Below, in pieces: positions 1-8,907 of a stretch of 41,485 bases of DNA. Origin of the DNA: Prevotellaceae bacterium UBA4301. Lineage in GTDB: Bacteria; Bacteroidota; Bacteroidia; Bacteroidales; Bacteroidaceae. The notes beneath the pieces are model-generated. The model saw only the letters and a program-made list of their open reading frames with translations. It was not told where the DNA came from and did no database searches. The position numbers and the translations under genes are program-made. The stretch's first letter is position 1, and the number at the start of each line of letters is the position of its first letter. The DNA lies in NCBI GenBank assembly GCA_002395775.1, contig DGUV01000012.1, forward strand, positions 7,343 through 48,827, in the 5' to 3' direction.

Positions 1-2642
1 AGTATGCCATACAGACGGGTCAGCATCCCGAAAAGACCACCTTCCAGAACATCGACCGCTATCGCGAGCAGCTGGACAAGATTGGCTTCTCGTTTGACTG
101 GGACCGCGAGGTGCGCACCTGCACCCCCGACTACTACCACTGGACGCAGTGGGCCTTCCAGCAGATGTTCAACCATTATTACGACCTCACTCCCGTCCCC
201 TCTCCGAAGGGCGAAGGGAGCATTCAGGCTGGTTGCGCCCGTCCAATCTCGGAACTTATAGGTCATTTCGAGAAGTGCGGTACAGAAGGATTGAATATTG
301 CCCAGAGCGAGGAGCTCGCCTTCACTGCCGAAGAGTGGCAGTCGTGGGACGAGAAGAAGCGCAGCGAGGTGCTCATGAACTACCGTCTGGCCTTCTTGGG
401 CGAGACCATGGTCAACTGGTGTCCCCAGCTGGGCACGGTGCTGGCCAACGACGAGGTGGTGGACGGCGTGAGCGTGCGCGGCGGCTATCCCGTGGAGCAG
501 AAGAAGATGCGCCAATGGTGCCTGCGCGTGAGTGCTTACAGCCAGCGCCTGCTCGATGGACTCGACACCATCCAGTGGAGCGAGAGCATCAAGGAGACGC
601 AGCGCAACTGGATTGGCCGCTCGGAGGGCGCTGAGGTGCGCTTCCGCATTTCCGGCACAGACGAGGAATTCACCATCTTCACCACCCGTGCCGACACCAT
701 GTTCGGTGTCACCTTCATGGTGTTGGCTCCCGAGAGCGAACTGGTGGAGCGCCTGACCACTCCCGAGCAGAAGGCTCAGGTGGATGCCTACCTGGAACAG
801 GTGAAGGCCCGCACAGAGCGTGAGCGCATGATTGACAAGCGCGTGACGGGCGTCTTCACGGGCAGCTATGCCGTCAATCCCCTCACGGGCGAGGATGTGC
901 CCATTTGGGTCAGCGACTATGTGCTGGCCGGCTACGGCACGGGAGCCATCATGGCCGTGCCTGCCCACGACTCGCGCGACTATGCTTTTGCTAAGCATTT
1001 CGGTCTGCCCATCATACCCCTCATCGAAGGGGCCGACGTGTCGGAGGAGAGCTACGACGCCAAGGAGGGCATTGTCATCAATTCGCCAAGAGGCGAAATT
1101 CAAAATTCAAAATCCAAAATTCAAAATGGGGAGGGTCTGGTGTTGAACGGACTGACTGTGAAGGAAGCCATCGCGGCCACGAAGAAATATGTCAGCGAGC
1201 ACGGACTGGGACGCGTGAAGGTGAACTACCGCCTGCGCGACGCCATCTTCAGCCGCCAGCGTTACTGGGGCGAGCCCTTCCCCGTCTATTACAAGCAGGG
1301 CATCCCCATGATGATTCCCGAGGAGTGCCTGCCCCTGGAACTGCCTCAGGTCGAGAACTTCCTGCCCACCGCCACGGGCGAACCCCCATTGGGTAATGCC
1401 AAGGTGTGGGCCTGGGACGAGGCAAACCGCAAGGTGGTGGACAAGTCGCTCATCGACGACGAGAAGGTGTTCCCTCTGGAACTGTTCACCATGCCCGGCT
1501 TTGCCGGCAGTTCGGCCTACTACCTGCGCTATATGGACCCCCACAATTCGACAGCACTCGTAGGCAAGGAAGCCGACGAATACTGGCAGAACGTGGACCT
1601 CTATGTGGGCGGTTCGGAGCATGCCACGGGCCATCTCATCTATAGTCGCTTCTGGAACAAGTTCCTCTATGACCTGGGCGTGAGCTGCAAGGACGAACCC
1701 TTCCAGAAGCTCATCAATCAGGGCATGATACAGGGCCGCTCGAACTTCGTGTATCGCATCAAGGACACCAACACCTTCGTCAGCCTGGGCCTGAAGGAGC
1801 AGTATGACACCACACCCATCCATGTGGATGTGAACATCGTGAAGAACGACGTGCTGGACCTCGAAGCCTTCAAGGCCTGGCGCCCTGAATACGAGACGGC
1901 CGAGTTTATCCTGGAAGATGGGAAGTATGTCTGCGGCTGGGCCATCGAGAAAATGTCGAAGTCGATGTTCAACGTCGTCAACCCCGACCTCATCGTAGAG
2001 AACTATGGTGCCGACACGCTCCGCTTGTACGAAATGTTCCTCGGTCCCGTCGAGCAGTCGAAGCCCTGGGACACCAACGGCATTGACGGCTGTCACCGCT
2101 TCCTGAAGAAGTTCTGGATGCTGTTCTGGGACAAGGAAGGACGCCTGCAGGCCGACGACAGCGAGCCCACGGCCGACAACCTGAAGTCGCTGCACAAACT
2201 CATCAAGAAGGTGAGTGCCGACATCGAGGAGTTCAGCTACAATACTTCGATTCCCGCCTTCATGGTGTGCACCACGGAACTCACCAACCAAAAGTGCCGC
2301 AGCCGCCGTGTACTGGAACCGCTGGTGGCCCTCATCGCCCCCTTCTGTCCCCACATTGCCGAGGAGCTGTGGGAGGCTCTGGGACACGAGACCAGTGTCT
2401 GCGATGCCCAGTGGCCCCAGTTTGACGAGAAATTCCTGGTGGAATCGACCGTGAAGATGCCCGTGCAGTTCAACGGCAAGGTGCGCTTCACGCTGGACTT
2501 GCCAGCCGACATGCCGAAGGACGAGGTGGAGAAGACAGCCCTTGCAGCCCCCGACAGTCAGAAGTATCTCGAAGGCATGCAGGTGGTGAAGGTGGTAGTG
2601 GTGCCCGGACGCATCATCAACATCGTGATAAAACCCGCTTAA
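1..2642 (+). CDS. leuS: Leucyl-tRNA synthetase, 5'-truncated by window edge
   Basis: Class I aminoacyl-tRNA synthetase that charges tRNA-Leu in the cytoplasm. The frame is open from base 3 (YAIQTGQHPEKTT...), so the gene starts upstream of the window and the HIGH motif is missing here. The editing (CP1) domain is present, with TTRADTMFG and GTGAIMAVPAHDSRD stretches, and the KMSKS loop lies at 1950-1964. The anticodon-binding and C-terminal domains run to the stop, ending in VVVVPGRIINIVIKPA. Compared with Bacteroides LeuRS as remembered, two segments look foreign: residues encoded near 186-240 (LTPVPSPKGEGS) and near 1085-1135 (IQNSKSKIQNGEG). Both are encoded by repeat-type DNA but keep the frame. 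It heads a run of tightly spaced plus-strand genes. Identity is certain; the effect of the inserts is not known. Confidence 0.97.
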   Translation, partial: YAIQTGQHPEKTTFQNIDRYREQLDKIGFSFDWDREVRTCTPDYYHWTQWAFQQMFNHYYDLTPVPSPKGEGSIQAGCARPISELIGHFEKCGTEGLNIAQSEELAFTAEEWQSWDEKKRSEVLMNYRLAFLGETMVNWCPQLGTVLANDEVVDGVSVRGGYPVEQKKMRQWCLRVSAYSQRLLDGLDTIQWSESIKETQRNWIGRSEGAEVRFRISGTDEEFTIFTTRADTMFGVTFMVLAPESELVERLTTPEQKAQVDAYLEQVKARTERERMIDKRVTGVFTGSYAVNPLTGEDVPIWVSDYVLAGYGTGAIMAVPAHDSRDYAFAKHFGLPIIPLIEGADVSEESYDAKEGIVINSPRGEIQNSKSKIQNGEGLVLNGLTVKEAIAATKKYVSEHGLGRVKVNYRLRDAIFSRQRYWGEPFPVYYKQGIPMMIPEECLPLELPQVENFLPTATGEPPLGNAKVWAWDEANRKVVDKSLIDDEKVFPLELFTMPGFAGSSAYYLRYMDPHNSTALVGKEADEYWQNVDLYVGGSEHATGHLIYSRFWNKFLYDLGVSCKDEPFQKLINQGMIQGRSNFVYRIKDTNTFVSLGLKEQYDTTPIHVDVNIVKNDVLDLEAFKAWRPEYETAEFILEDGKYVCGWAIEKMSKSMFNVVNPDLIVENYGADTLRLYEMFLGPVEQSKPWDTNGIDGCHRFLKKFWMLFWDKEGRLQADDSEPTADNLKSLHKLIKKVSADIEEFSYNTSIPAFMVCTTELTNQKCRSRRVLEPLVALIAPFCPHIAEELWEALGHETSVCDAQWPQFDEKFLVESTVKMPVQFNGKVRFTLDLPADMPKDEVEKTALAAPDSQKYLEGMQVVKVVVVPGRIINIVIKPA
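186..221 (+). repeat. GC-rich repeat fragment inside leuS
   Basis: The stretch carries a CCCCTCTCC core followed by GAAGGGCGAAGGGAG. The same CCCCTCTCC core occurs in the palindromic elements at 21.04, 21.36, 25.58 and 29.9 kb. It encodes LTPVPSPKGEGS within the LeuRS catalytic region, where relatives have a short acidic/Gln stretch (from memory). Confidence 0.5.
1098..1127 (+). repeat. Heptad tandem repeat (ATTCAAA) inside leuS
   Basis: Four consecutive 7-bp units (ATTCAAA, ATTCAAA, ATCCAAA, ATTCAAA) plus AT lie in the leuS coding sequence. They encode a Gln/Lys/Ser-rich loop in or after the editing domain. Similar 7-bp arrays with other unit sequences occur in intergenic gaps elsewhere in this window. 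Confidence 0.75.
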
Positions 2643-2665
2643 CTTGTAAATCATAGTTCGCTGAT

Positions 2666-3565
2666 ATGTCAAAAGATCCGAATAAGGCCTTGCGCAGAGT
2701 TTGGGATTTCTCGAAGGACTTCCTCTATCTGAATCTTGGTATGGCCATCTACATGACGGGCTGGACCGTATTTCTGTTGCCCTACCACATCCCCACAGGC
2801 GGATGGGTGGGTGTGTGCTCCATCCTGTACTATGCCACTGGCTTCCCCATGAGTCTTGCCGTGCTGATTGGTAACGGCATCCTGCTGTCCTTTGCCCTGT
2901 GGCAGCTGGGGTGGAAATTCACAATGAAGACGGGCTATGCCGTAATCTCCATGGCCTTCTTCCTGGAGATAGGGCAGAGGCTGATGACCGACGAGAGTGG
3001 TGAGCTCATACAGATTCTGGGGCCAGGCGAATCCACCATGGCCTGCGTGCTGGGAGCCCTCATCAATGGTGTGGGCGTCGGACTGTGCTTCCTCTCGGGT
3101 GGCGTGACAGGCGGCTGGGATATTGTGGCCGCCATTGTCAACAAGTACAAGAACATCTCGTTTGGCCGTGTCCTGCTCTATCTCGACCTCTTGGTCATTG
3201 GCTCCTGTTGGTTCATCTTCCACGACTGGCGCATGGTGGTGTTTGGCTACGTCACCCTGTTCGTCTATACCTATGCCGCTGACATGATCATCAACTCGGC
3301 CAAGCAGGACGTGCAGCTTATCATCATGACCCAGAAGGGCGAGGTGATGGCCCGCATCATCCGTGAGCACACGGGCCACACCATGACCCAGCTGAACGGT
3401 GAGGGATGTTACAGTCACGCTCCCATGAACGTGATGATTCTGATGGTGCACCGCCACGAGCACATCAGTGTGCTGAGGCTGATTCAGCAGGTGGACCCCG
3501 CTGCCTTCGTTTCCACGAGTCGTGTCGAGGGCGTCTATGGTTTAGGATTCAATAGGATTAAATGA
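2666..3565 (+). CDS. YitT family membrane protein (first of tandem pair)
   Basis: Predicted 299-residue integral membrane protein of the YitT/DUF161 family, whose transport function is not settled. The N-terminal part holds several hydrophobic segments with the family's glycine-rich repeats (IPTGGWVGVCSIL near residue 45; LSGGVTGGWDIVAAIVNKY near 150). A soluble C-terminal DUF2179-type domain follows (residues about 215-299; AFVSTSRVEGVYGLGF near the end). It lies 23 bp after leuS, and its stop is directly followed by the second yitT gene, so the genes are probably cotranscribed. Confidence 0.88.
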   Translation: MSKDPNKALRRVWDFSKDFLYLNLGMAIYMTGWTVFLLPYHIPTGGWVGVCSILYYATGFPMSLAVLIGNGILLSFALWQLGWKFTMKTGYAVISMAFFLEIGQRLMTDESGELIQILGPGESTMACVLGALINGVGVGLCFLSGGVTGGWDIVAAIVNKYKNISFGRVLLYLDLLVIGSCWFIFHDWRMVVFGYVTLFVYTYAADMIINSAKQDVQLIIMTQKGEVMARIIREHTGHTMTQLNGEGCYSHAPMNVMILMVHRHEHISVLRLIQQVDPAAFVSTSRVEGVYGLGFNRIK

Positions 3566-3578
3566 GTTGAAAGTTGAG

Positions 3579-4484
3579 ATGGAAGGAAAGAGTGTCATCA
3601 TTAAGGAGATTGTGCTCACCTATCTGAAGATAGCGTTGGGCCTGACGATTTTTGCGGTTGCTTTCACCTGTTTCATGTTGCCCTATCAGCTGATAACGGG
3701 CGGTGTGAGCGGTATTTCGGCATTCATCTACTACATGACGGGCTTCCATGCCAGTTGGTCGTATTTCATCATCAATTTTGCCTTGTTGCTGGTAGGTCTC
3801 TACTCGCTGGGGTGGCGTTTCTGCCTGCGCACACTCATTGCCACGTTTGCCGCCTCGTTCCTGATAGAGTTCATCCAGGGACACTATCTGACCGAGATAG
3901 GCCCCGACGGCCAGGAACACCTGATACGCATCATAGGTGACCAGCGCTTCATGGCAGCTGTCATCGGCGGCATGCTCGAGGGACTGGGACTGGCCATAGT
4001 CTTCCTGGCAGGCGGTTCGACGGGCGGAACGGATATCATCGTGCTCACGGTGAACAAGTACCGCAACTTGTCACTCGGCCGCATCATGCTGAGCATCGAC
4101 ATCTTCATTGTCAGCACCTCGTGGTTCATCTATCACGACATTGAGACACTGGTCACCTGCTACCTGGCCCTGTTCCTGAGCATCAACGTGGTGGACTATG
4201 TGGTCAACGGTGCCCGGCAGAGCGTCCAGTTCACCATCATCTCGGAAAAGTATGCCGAGATAGCTCAGGCCATCAACGACAAGGTGGACCGCGGCGTGAC
4301 GGTGCTGCATGGCGAGGGATGGTACAGCAAGGAGCACCGCAATGTGCTCCTCATCATGGCGCGTAAACAAGAAAGCCGGCTCATCTTCCAACTCATCCGT
4401 CTCATCGACCCGCGGGCCTTTGTGACGATGAGCAATGTGGAGGGTGTGTTTGGCGAAGGATTTGACAAAATCAAGAAAGGATGA
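3579..4484 (+). CDS. YitT family membrane protein (second of tandem pair)
   Basis: Paralogue of the preceding gene with the same layout: about five hydrophobic segments (LPYQLITGGVSGISAFIYY; LAGGSTGGTDIIVLTVNKY), then a DUF2179-like C-terminal domain ending AFVTMSNVEGVFGEGFDKI. ATG 3579 was chosen; a TTG at 3567, two bases after the upstream stop, would add four residues. Its stop overlaps the rdgB start by ATGA (4481-4484), which suggests translational coupling. The two copies are clearly diverged, so this is an old duplication that might form a heteromer (inference). Confidence 0.87.
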   Translation: MEGKSVIIKEIVLTYLKIALGLTIFAVAFTCFMLPYQLITGGVSGISAFIYYMTGFHASWSYFIINFALLLVGLYSLGWRFCLRTLIATFAASFLIEFIQGHYLTEIGPDGQEHLIRIIGDQRFMAAVIGGMLEGLGLAIVFLAGGSTGGTDIIVLTVNKYRNLSLGRIMLSIDIFIVSTSWFIYHDIETLVTCYLALFLSINVVDYVVNGARQSVQFTIISEKYAEIAQAINDKVDRGVTVLHGEGWYSKEHRNVLLIMARKQESRLIFQLIRLIDPRAFVTMSNVEGVFGEGFDKIKKG

Positions 4485-7366
4485 GACAGATAATCATGGC
4501 CACAAACAACGAGCACAAGTTGCGCGAAATCCGCCAGATACTGGAGGGACGATTCGAGGTGCTCGGACTGCACGATGTCGGTTGCCACGAGGACATCCCC
4601 GAAACGGCCGACACCCTGGAGGGCAATGCCTTGCAAAAGGCTCGCTATGTGCACGACCATTACGGCAAGGACTGCTTTGCCGACGACACAGGACTGGAGG
4701 TCGATGCCCTGGGAGGCGAGCCCGGTATCTACACTGCCCGCTTTGGCCAGATGAACGGCTACGGCGAGAGCCACGACTCTGAGGCCAACATCCGTTGCCT
4801 GCTGGACAAACTGCAGGGCGTCGATAACCGACATGCCCGTTTCCGCACGGCCATTGCCCTGGTGCAGGGTGGGGAGGAACATCTGTTTGAGGGCATTGTC
4901 GAAGGCGAAATCCTACGCGAGAAGGTGGGCACCGATGGCTTTGGCTACGACCCCATTTTTGCCCCATCGGAAACAGGGAAAAGCTTCGCCGAAATGGGTC
5001 CGCAGGAGAAGAACCGCATCAGCCATCGCGGCCGTGCCACACAGAAATTGGCAGCCTTCCTGAGGGTGTTCCTGTGCCTGCTGTGCCTGAGCCCCATGGG
5101 TTCCGCCCTGAATACCTCGGACTTGAACGCGCAGGAAATAGGCAAGTGGCAGGTCTATCCCTCCTACTGGGTGGCCACCCACAATCTGGTGGCGGGCGAG
5201 CGGGTGTATAGCCTGACAGATGGGAATCTGCTGTGCTACGACACGGAAGACTCGTCCGTGCGCACCTACAACAGTCTTGACGACCTGAACGACATCCACA
5301 TCCAGCACATGGCCTATAGCCCCGTGGCCAAACGCCTGATATTGGTCTATGACAATGGCAACATCGACCTGATGGACTTAGAAGATAATGTGCAGAACAT
5401 AGCCAGTCTGAAGGAGAGTACGCTCTCGAACCGTACCGTGAACTACGTCTATGTGGACGGGGGTATGGCCTATCTGGCTACCGGGTTTGGTTTCATCACG
5501 GTCGATATGCAGGAGGGAGTCATCCGCGACACCTATCAGTTGGGCGTCTATGTGCAGGCCATCACGGTGCGCGACGGCGTTGTCTATCTGGGCGCAAGGA
5601 ATGGGCTCTACTACTCCACGCAGGAAAACATGCACCTGTTCTCAAACTGGAACCGGCAGTCGGCGGTGGGCAGCAGCTACACCCACATGCTCACGTTCGA
5701 CGGACATGTCTATGCCCTTCATGGGGGCACATTGTTCCGCATGAACGACAACAGCCTGGGCTTGACGCAATTGGCCACGGGCGTAAAGTTCATCACACTG
5801 GCAAATGGAAACCTCGTGTCGGTCACCCCGTCGGAGGTGACTATCTACCAAAGCAGCGACCAGGTGCAACGCATAGCCATGACCAACGAGTGGCAATCCC
5901 TCTCCTATGGCAAGGGCATCTATTGGGCCAGCGAGGGCATGGCCGGCATGAAGGGCTACAAACTGGGCGACACCTTCACGGAGACGGTGGGTTCCATACA
6001 GCCCAACAGTCCCGTCCGCGACCTTTTCTATCGCATGCAATACGTTGGCGACCGTCTGCTTGTGGCAGGTGGCATCAACACTCCCTATGCCATATACAAC
6101 CCCTTCACGGCCATGTATTATGAGGATGGGCAGTGGAAAAACTTCGATGAAACGGGGCCTGCCGAACAATATCCTGACCTCCATCGCTGGAACACCACCC
6201 ATCTGGTGCAAGACCCGGACGACCCCTCGCATCACTTTGCCAGCGGTTACCGAACTGGTGTGTATGAGTTCCGTGATGGGAAGTTCGTGAAACTTTATAA
6301 CAGTGAGAACAGCCCTTTGTGTCAGATTAAGGACGGCGGCCGGGAGTTGGGACTGAACTTTGTGGGCTGCACGGGGCTGCAGTATGACGATGCCGGCAAC
6401 CTGTGGATGATGAACCAGCAGACCGACACCATCATACGCATCCTTCAGCCCTCGGGCCGATGGCTCTCGCTCTACTACGACGAGATTGCGGGAACCCCCA
6501 CCCCCGATGACTTCCTCTTCACCAGCAGCGGTGTGAACTTCATGGTAAACCGCCGCGTGGAAGGTAGGGGATTCTTTGGTTTCCACACGAATGGCACGCT
6601 GAACACGACACGCGATGACAAGCATCTGCTCCGGCAGACCGTCATCAACCAGGACGGCACCAGCTATGACCTGAACGAGTTTTATTGCATGGCCGAAGAC
6701 TTGGACGGACGTGTGTGGTGCGGAACACAGCTGGGGCTGTTCGTCATAAATGATCCTACGAAGTTCTTTGACAGCGACTTCACTTTCGAGCAAATCAAGA
6801 TTGCCCGTAACGATGGCACCAACCTGGCCGACTATCTGCTTTCGGGCGTGGCCATCACCTGCATTGCCGTTGACCCCGCCAACCGCAAGTGGATAGGAAC
6901 CAGCAGCAATGGGCTCTACCTCGTGAGCGCCGATGGTCAGGAACTCCTGCACAACTTCCGTTCAGAAGATAGTCCGCTGCCTTCCAACAGCATCCAGTGC
7001 CTGGCCGTTCATCCCACGACGGGCATGGTCATGATTGGTACGGATGTGGGTTTGTGCAGCTACATCAGTGACGCCACCGAGGCCGAGGAGGTGCTCGATG
7101 CCGACAATGTCGTGGCCTATCCCAATCCCGTTCGTCCCGACTACAATGGGCCCATTGCAGTGCGTGGGCTGACCATGGACGGCGAGGTGAAGATACTTTC
7201 CTCCACGGGGCAGTTGGTGTGGAACGGAGTGTCGAACGGAGGCTCCCTCACATGGAACGGTCGCAACAAACATGGCAAGCGGGTGTCGAGCGGTGTGTAC
7301 CACGTCGTAGCCAGCACTAGCGATGGCAAGAAGGCCGTGGTTTGCCGCATAATAGTGATACATTAA
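4481..7366 (+). CDS. In-frame fusion: RdgB/HAM1 purine-NTP pyrophosphatase + PorZ-like protein
   Basis: One uninterrupted frame of 961 codons. Residues 1-194 are a complete RdgB/HAM1 enzyme, which hydrolyses dITP/XTP in the cytoplasm. It shows ATNNEHKLREI, an acidic DDTGLEVDAL (D68-D69), FGYDPIF and SFAEMGPQEKNRISHRG. The family normally stops right after KLAAFL. Here residues 196-218 form a hydrophobic signal-peptide-like stretch ending NAQ. Residues about 219-880 are two-component-regulator-type beta-propeller repeats, and residues about 885-961 are a type IX secretion C-terminal domain (YPNPVRP..., then SGVYHVVAS). The second part resembles PorZ, a surface protein of the type IX system. 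A cytoplasmic enzyme fused ahead of a signal peptide is odd. Internal starts at TTG 5048, GTG 5066 or ATG 5096 could release PorZ separately. Domain calls are firm; whether one or two proteins are made is unknown. Confidence 0.85.
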   Translation: MRQIIMATNNEHKLREIRQILEGRFEVLGLHDVGCHEDIPETADTLEGNALQKARYVHDHYGKDCFADDTGLEVDALGGEPGIYTARFGQMNGYGESHDSEANIRCLLDKLQGVDNRHARFRTAIALVQGGEEHLFEGIVEGEILREKVGTDGFGYDPIFAPSETGKSFAEMGPQEKNRISHRGRATQKLAAFLRVFLCLLCLSPMGSALNTSDLNAQEIGKWQVYPSYWVATHNLVAGERVYSLTDGNLLCYDTEDSSVRTYNSLDDLNDIHIQHMAYSPVAKRLILVYDNGNIDLMDLEDNVQNIASLKESTLSNRTVNYVYVDGGMAYLATGFGFITVDMQEGVIRDTYQLGVYVQAITVRDGVVYLGARNGLYYSTQENMHLFSNWNRQSAVGSSYTHMLTFDGHVYALHGGTLFRMNDNSLGLTQLATGVKFITLANGNLVSVTPSEVTIYQSSDQVQRIAMTNEWQSLSYGKGIYWASEGMAGMKGYKLGDTFTETVGSIQPNSPVRDLFYRMQYVGDRLLVAGGINTPYAIYNPFTAMYYEDGQWKNFDETGPAEQYPDLHRWNTTHLVQDPDDPSHHFASGYRTGVYEFRDGKFVKLYNSENSPLCQIKDGGRELGLNFVGCTGLQYDDAGNLWMMNQQTDTIIRILQPSGRWLSLYYDEIAGTPTPDDFLFTSSGVNFMVNRRVEGRGFFGFHTNGTLNTTRDDKHLLRQTVINQDGTSYDLNEFYCMAEDLDGRVWCGTQLGLFVINDPTKFFDSDFTFEQIKIARNDGTNLADYLLSGVAITCIAVDPANRKWIGTSSNGLYLVSADGQELLHNFRSEDSPLPSNSIQCLAVHPTTGMVMIGTDVGLCSYISDATEAEEVLDADNVVAYPNPVRPDYNGPIAVRGLTMDGEVKILSSTGQLVWNGVSNGGSLTWNGRNKHGKRVSSGVYHVVASTSDGKKAVVCRIIVIH

Positions 7367-7397
7367 CTCATTTTCAGCATTTTTTAATGTTCTAATT

Positions 7398-7427
7398 TTT
7401 GATTTTTAATAATTCTTATTAACTTTG
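7398..7427 (+). promoter_or_regulatory. Bacteroidales-type promoter for aroQ
   Basis: A TTTG (-33-like, 7398-7401) lies 18 bp before TAACTTTG (7420-7427), which matches the Bacteroides -7 consensus TAnnTTTG. The aroQ ATG is 27 bp downstream. This would separate aroQ from the leuS-porZ operon. Confidence 0.65.
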
Positions 7428-7454
7428 CTTTCGAACAAGCTTATTTATAGTACT

Positions 7455-7877
7455 ATGAAAAGAATTCTCATTATGAATGGCCCGAACCTCAATCTGCTGG
7501 GGAAGCGGGAAACAGAAATCTACGGAGTGCATGACTTTAAGGGATATCTGGAGAAACTGCGCGAGCGTTACCCCAACGAGCGCATCGACTATTTCCAGAG
7601 CAACATGGAGGGTGCGCTGATTGACAAACTCCACGAGGCTGGCTTTGGCAAGTTCGACGGCATCATCCTCGACGCAGGTGCATATACCCACACGAGCTAT
7701 GCCATCTTCGATGCCATCAAGGCCATCAGCACGCCCGTCATCGAGGTGCACATCTCGAATGTTTACACCCGTGAGGAGTTCCGCCACACAAGTCGGATTA
7801 GCCCTGCCTGCAAGGGGGTTGTAGTGGGCTTCGGACTCGACTCCTACCGCCTTGCTCTGGAGGGATTCCTTGGATAG
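7455..7877 (+). CDS. aroQ: Type II 3-dehydroquinate dehydratase
   Basis: Shikimate-pathway enzyme, 140 residues, usual length for the small dodecameric type II family. It converts 3-dehydroquinate to 3-dehydroshikimate in the cytoplasm. Visible signatures are ILIMNGPNLNLLGKRE at the N-terminus with the catalytic Tyr region (EIYG), FFQSN-like YFQSNMEGALID, DAGAYTHTSYA, and EVHISNVYTREEFRH containing the conserved His and Arg. ATG 7455 is preferred over an upstream TTG because it begins directly at the family's N-terminal strand. A TAnnTTTG promoter lies just upstream. The 3' end overlaps the following methyltransferase start. Confidence 0.95.
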   Translation: MKRILIMNGPNLNLLGKRETEIYGVHDFKGYLEKLRERYPNERIDYFQSNMEGALIDKLHEAGFGKFDGIILDAGAYTHTSYAIFDAIKAISTPVIEVHISNVYTREEFRHTSRISPACKGVVVGFGLDSYRLALEGFLG

Positions 7878-8511
7878 CCTGGACGAGTACATCCGCAGTC
7901 ACATCGACCCTGAAGGTGACTACTTGCATCGCCTGTATCGCGACACTCAGTTGCGATTGTCCTATGGGCAGATGGCAAGCGGCCACGTTCAGGGCCGTCT
8001 GCTGAAGATGCTCACCCGCATGGTGCGCCCTAAGCTGGCAGTCGAACTGGGCACATTCAGCGGTTATTCCGCATTGTGCATAGCCGAGGGACTTGCCGAG
8101 GGAGCCCTTCTGCACACGTTTGAGATATACGACGAACAGGAGGACTTCACCCGTCCGTGGCTCGAGGGTTCAGCCTATGCCGACCGCATCCGGTTCCACA
8201 TAGGCGACGCGCTTCGCATGATACCCGAAATGGGGCTGACGGACATAGACATGGCTTTCATCGATGCCGACAAGCGCCATTACATCGAATTCTATGAGAT
8301 GCTCCTGCCTCGCATGCGACCGGGTGGATTCATCATTGCCGACAACACGTTGTGGTATGGCCATGTCATAGAAGAACACACCCGTGAGAGCGACCAGCAG
8401 ACTTTGGGCATAAAGGCATTCAATGACCTGCTGGCCCACGACCCTCGGGTGGAGAAAGTCATCGTTCCCGTTCGCGACGGGCTCACCCTCATACAGGTGC
8501 TTCCCCAATAG
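7870..8511 (+). CDS. SAM-dependent O-methyltransferase (class I)
   Basis: About 213 residues, resembling the caffeoyl-CoA/catechol O-methyltransferase fold family common in Bacteroidales; the natural acceptor is not known. SAM-binding motif I is VELGTFSGYSALCIAEGL. The metal/catalytic region shows MAFIDADKRHYIEFYE, and GGFIIADNTLWYGHV follows. No ATG is available near the N-terminus. TTG 7870 is chosen because GGAGGG lies six bases upstream (7859-7864) and the protein then starts LDSLDEYI as in relatives; TTG 7852 is an alternative. It overlaps the aroQ stop by eight bases, so the genes are probably translationally coupled. Confidence 0.88.
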   Translation: MDSLDEYIRSHIDPEGDYLHRLYRDTQLRLSYGQMASGHVQGRLLKMLTRMVRPKLAVELGTFSGYSALCIAEGLAEGALLHTFEIYDEQEDFTRPWLEGSAYADRIRFHIGDALRMIPEMGLTDIDMAFIDADKRHYIEFYEMLLPRMRPGGFIIADNTLWYGHVIEEHTRESDQQTLGIKAFNDLLAHDPRVEKVIVPVRDGLTLIQVLPQ

Positions 8512-8551
8512 CATACCCAATTAATTACTCTCAATAACACCCAATAACCCT

Positions 8552-8887
8552 ATGGACAGTACAAGACAAAATAAAGTTGCTCGCCTCATACAGAAGGAAC
8601 TAAGCGAGATGTTTGTAGCCCAAACCCGTCAGATGCCCGGTGTGCTGGTCAGCGTCAGTCAGTGCCGCATCAGCCCCGACATGAGCATTTGCCGTGTCTA
8701 TCTGAGTGTGTTCCCCAGTGAACGCGCCGAGGAGATTGTGGGAAACATCACTGCCAACCAAAAGCAGGTGCGCTATGAGCTGGGCACACGCATGCGCCAT
8801 CAGTTGCGCATCATCCCCGAACTGAAGTTCTTTGTCGATGACTCGCTCGACTATGCCGAGCACATCGACGAACTGCTTGGAAATTAA
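8552..8887 (+). CDS. rbfA: 30S ribosome-binding factor A
   Basis: Small (111 residues) KH-type protein that binds 30S subunits late in 16S rRNA maturation and in cold adaptation. It has the typical N-terminus (TRQNKVARLIQKELSEMF), the central VSVSQCRISPDMSICRVYLSVF strand-helix, and the conserved C-terminal region RIIPELKFFVDDSLDYAEHIDELL. Length is normal. It sits 40 bp after the methyltransferase and 20 bp before an FtsX-type permease, an arrangement seen in other Bacteroidales as remembered. Confidence 0.95.
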   Translation: MDSTRQNKVARLIQKELSEMFVAQTRQMPGVLVSVSQCRISPDMSICRVYLSVFPSERAEEIVGNITANQKQVRYELGTRMRHQLRIIPELKFFVDDSLDYAEHIDELLGN

Positions 8888-8907
8888 GAATCCGCACGCT
8901 TGAGGAG

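Noticed and set aside
1107..2672. A 521-codon minus-strand frame under leuS, and a similar 542-codon frame at 12938-14566 under the fucosidase gene
   Set aside because: Low-complexity His/Leu/Gly-rich translations without motifs, opposite conserved enzymes; shadows of coding bias.
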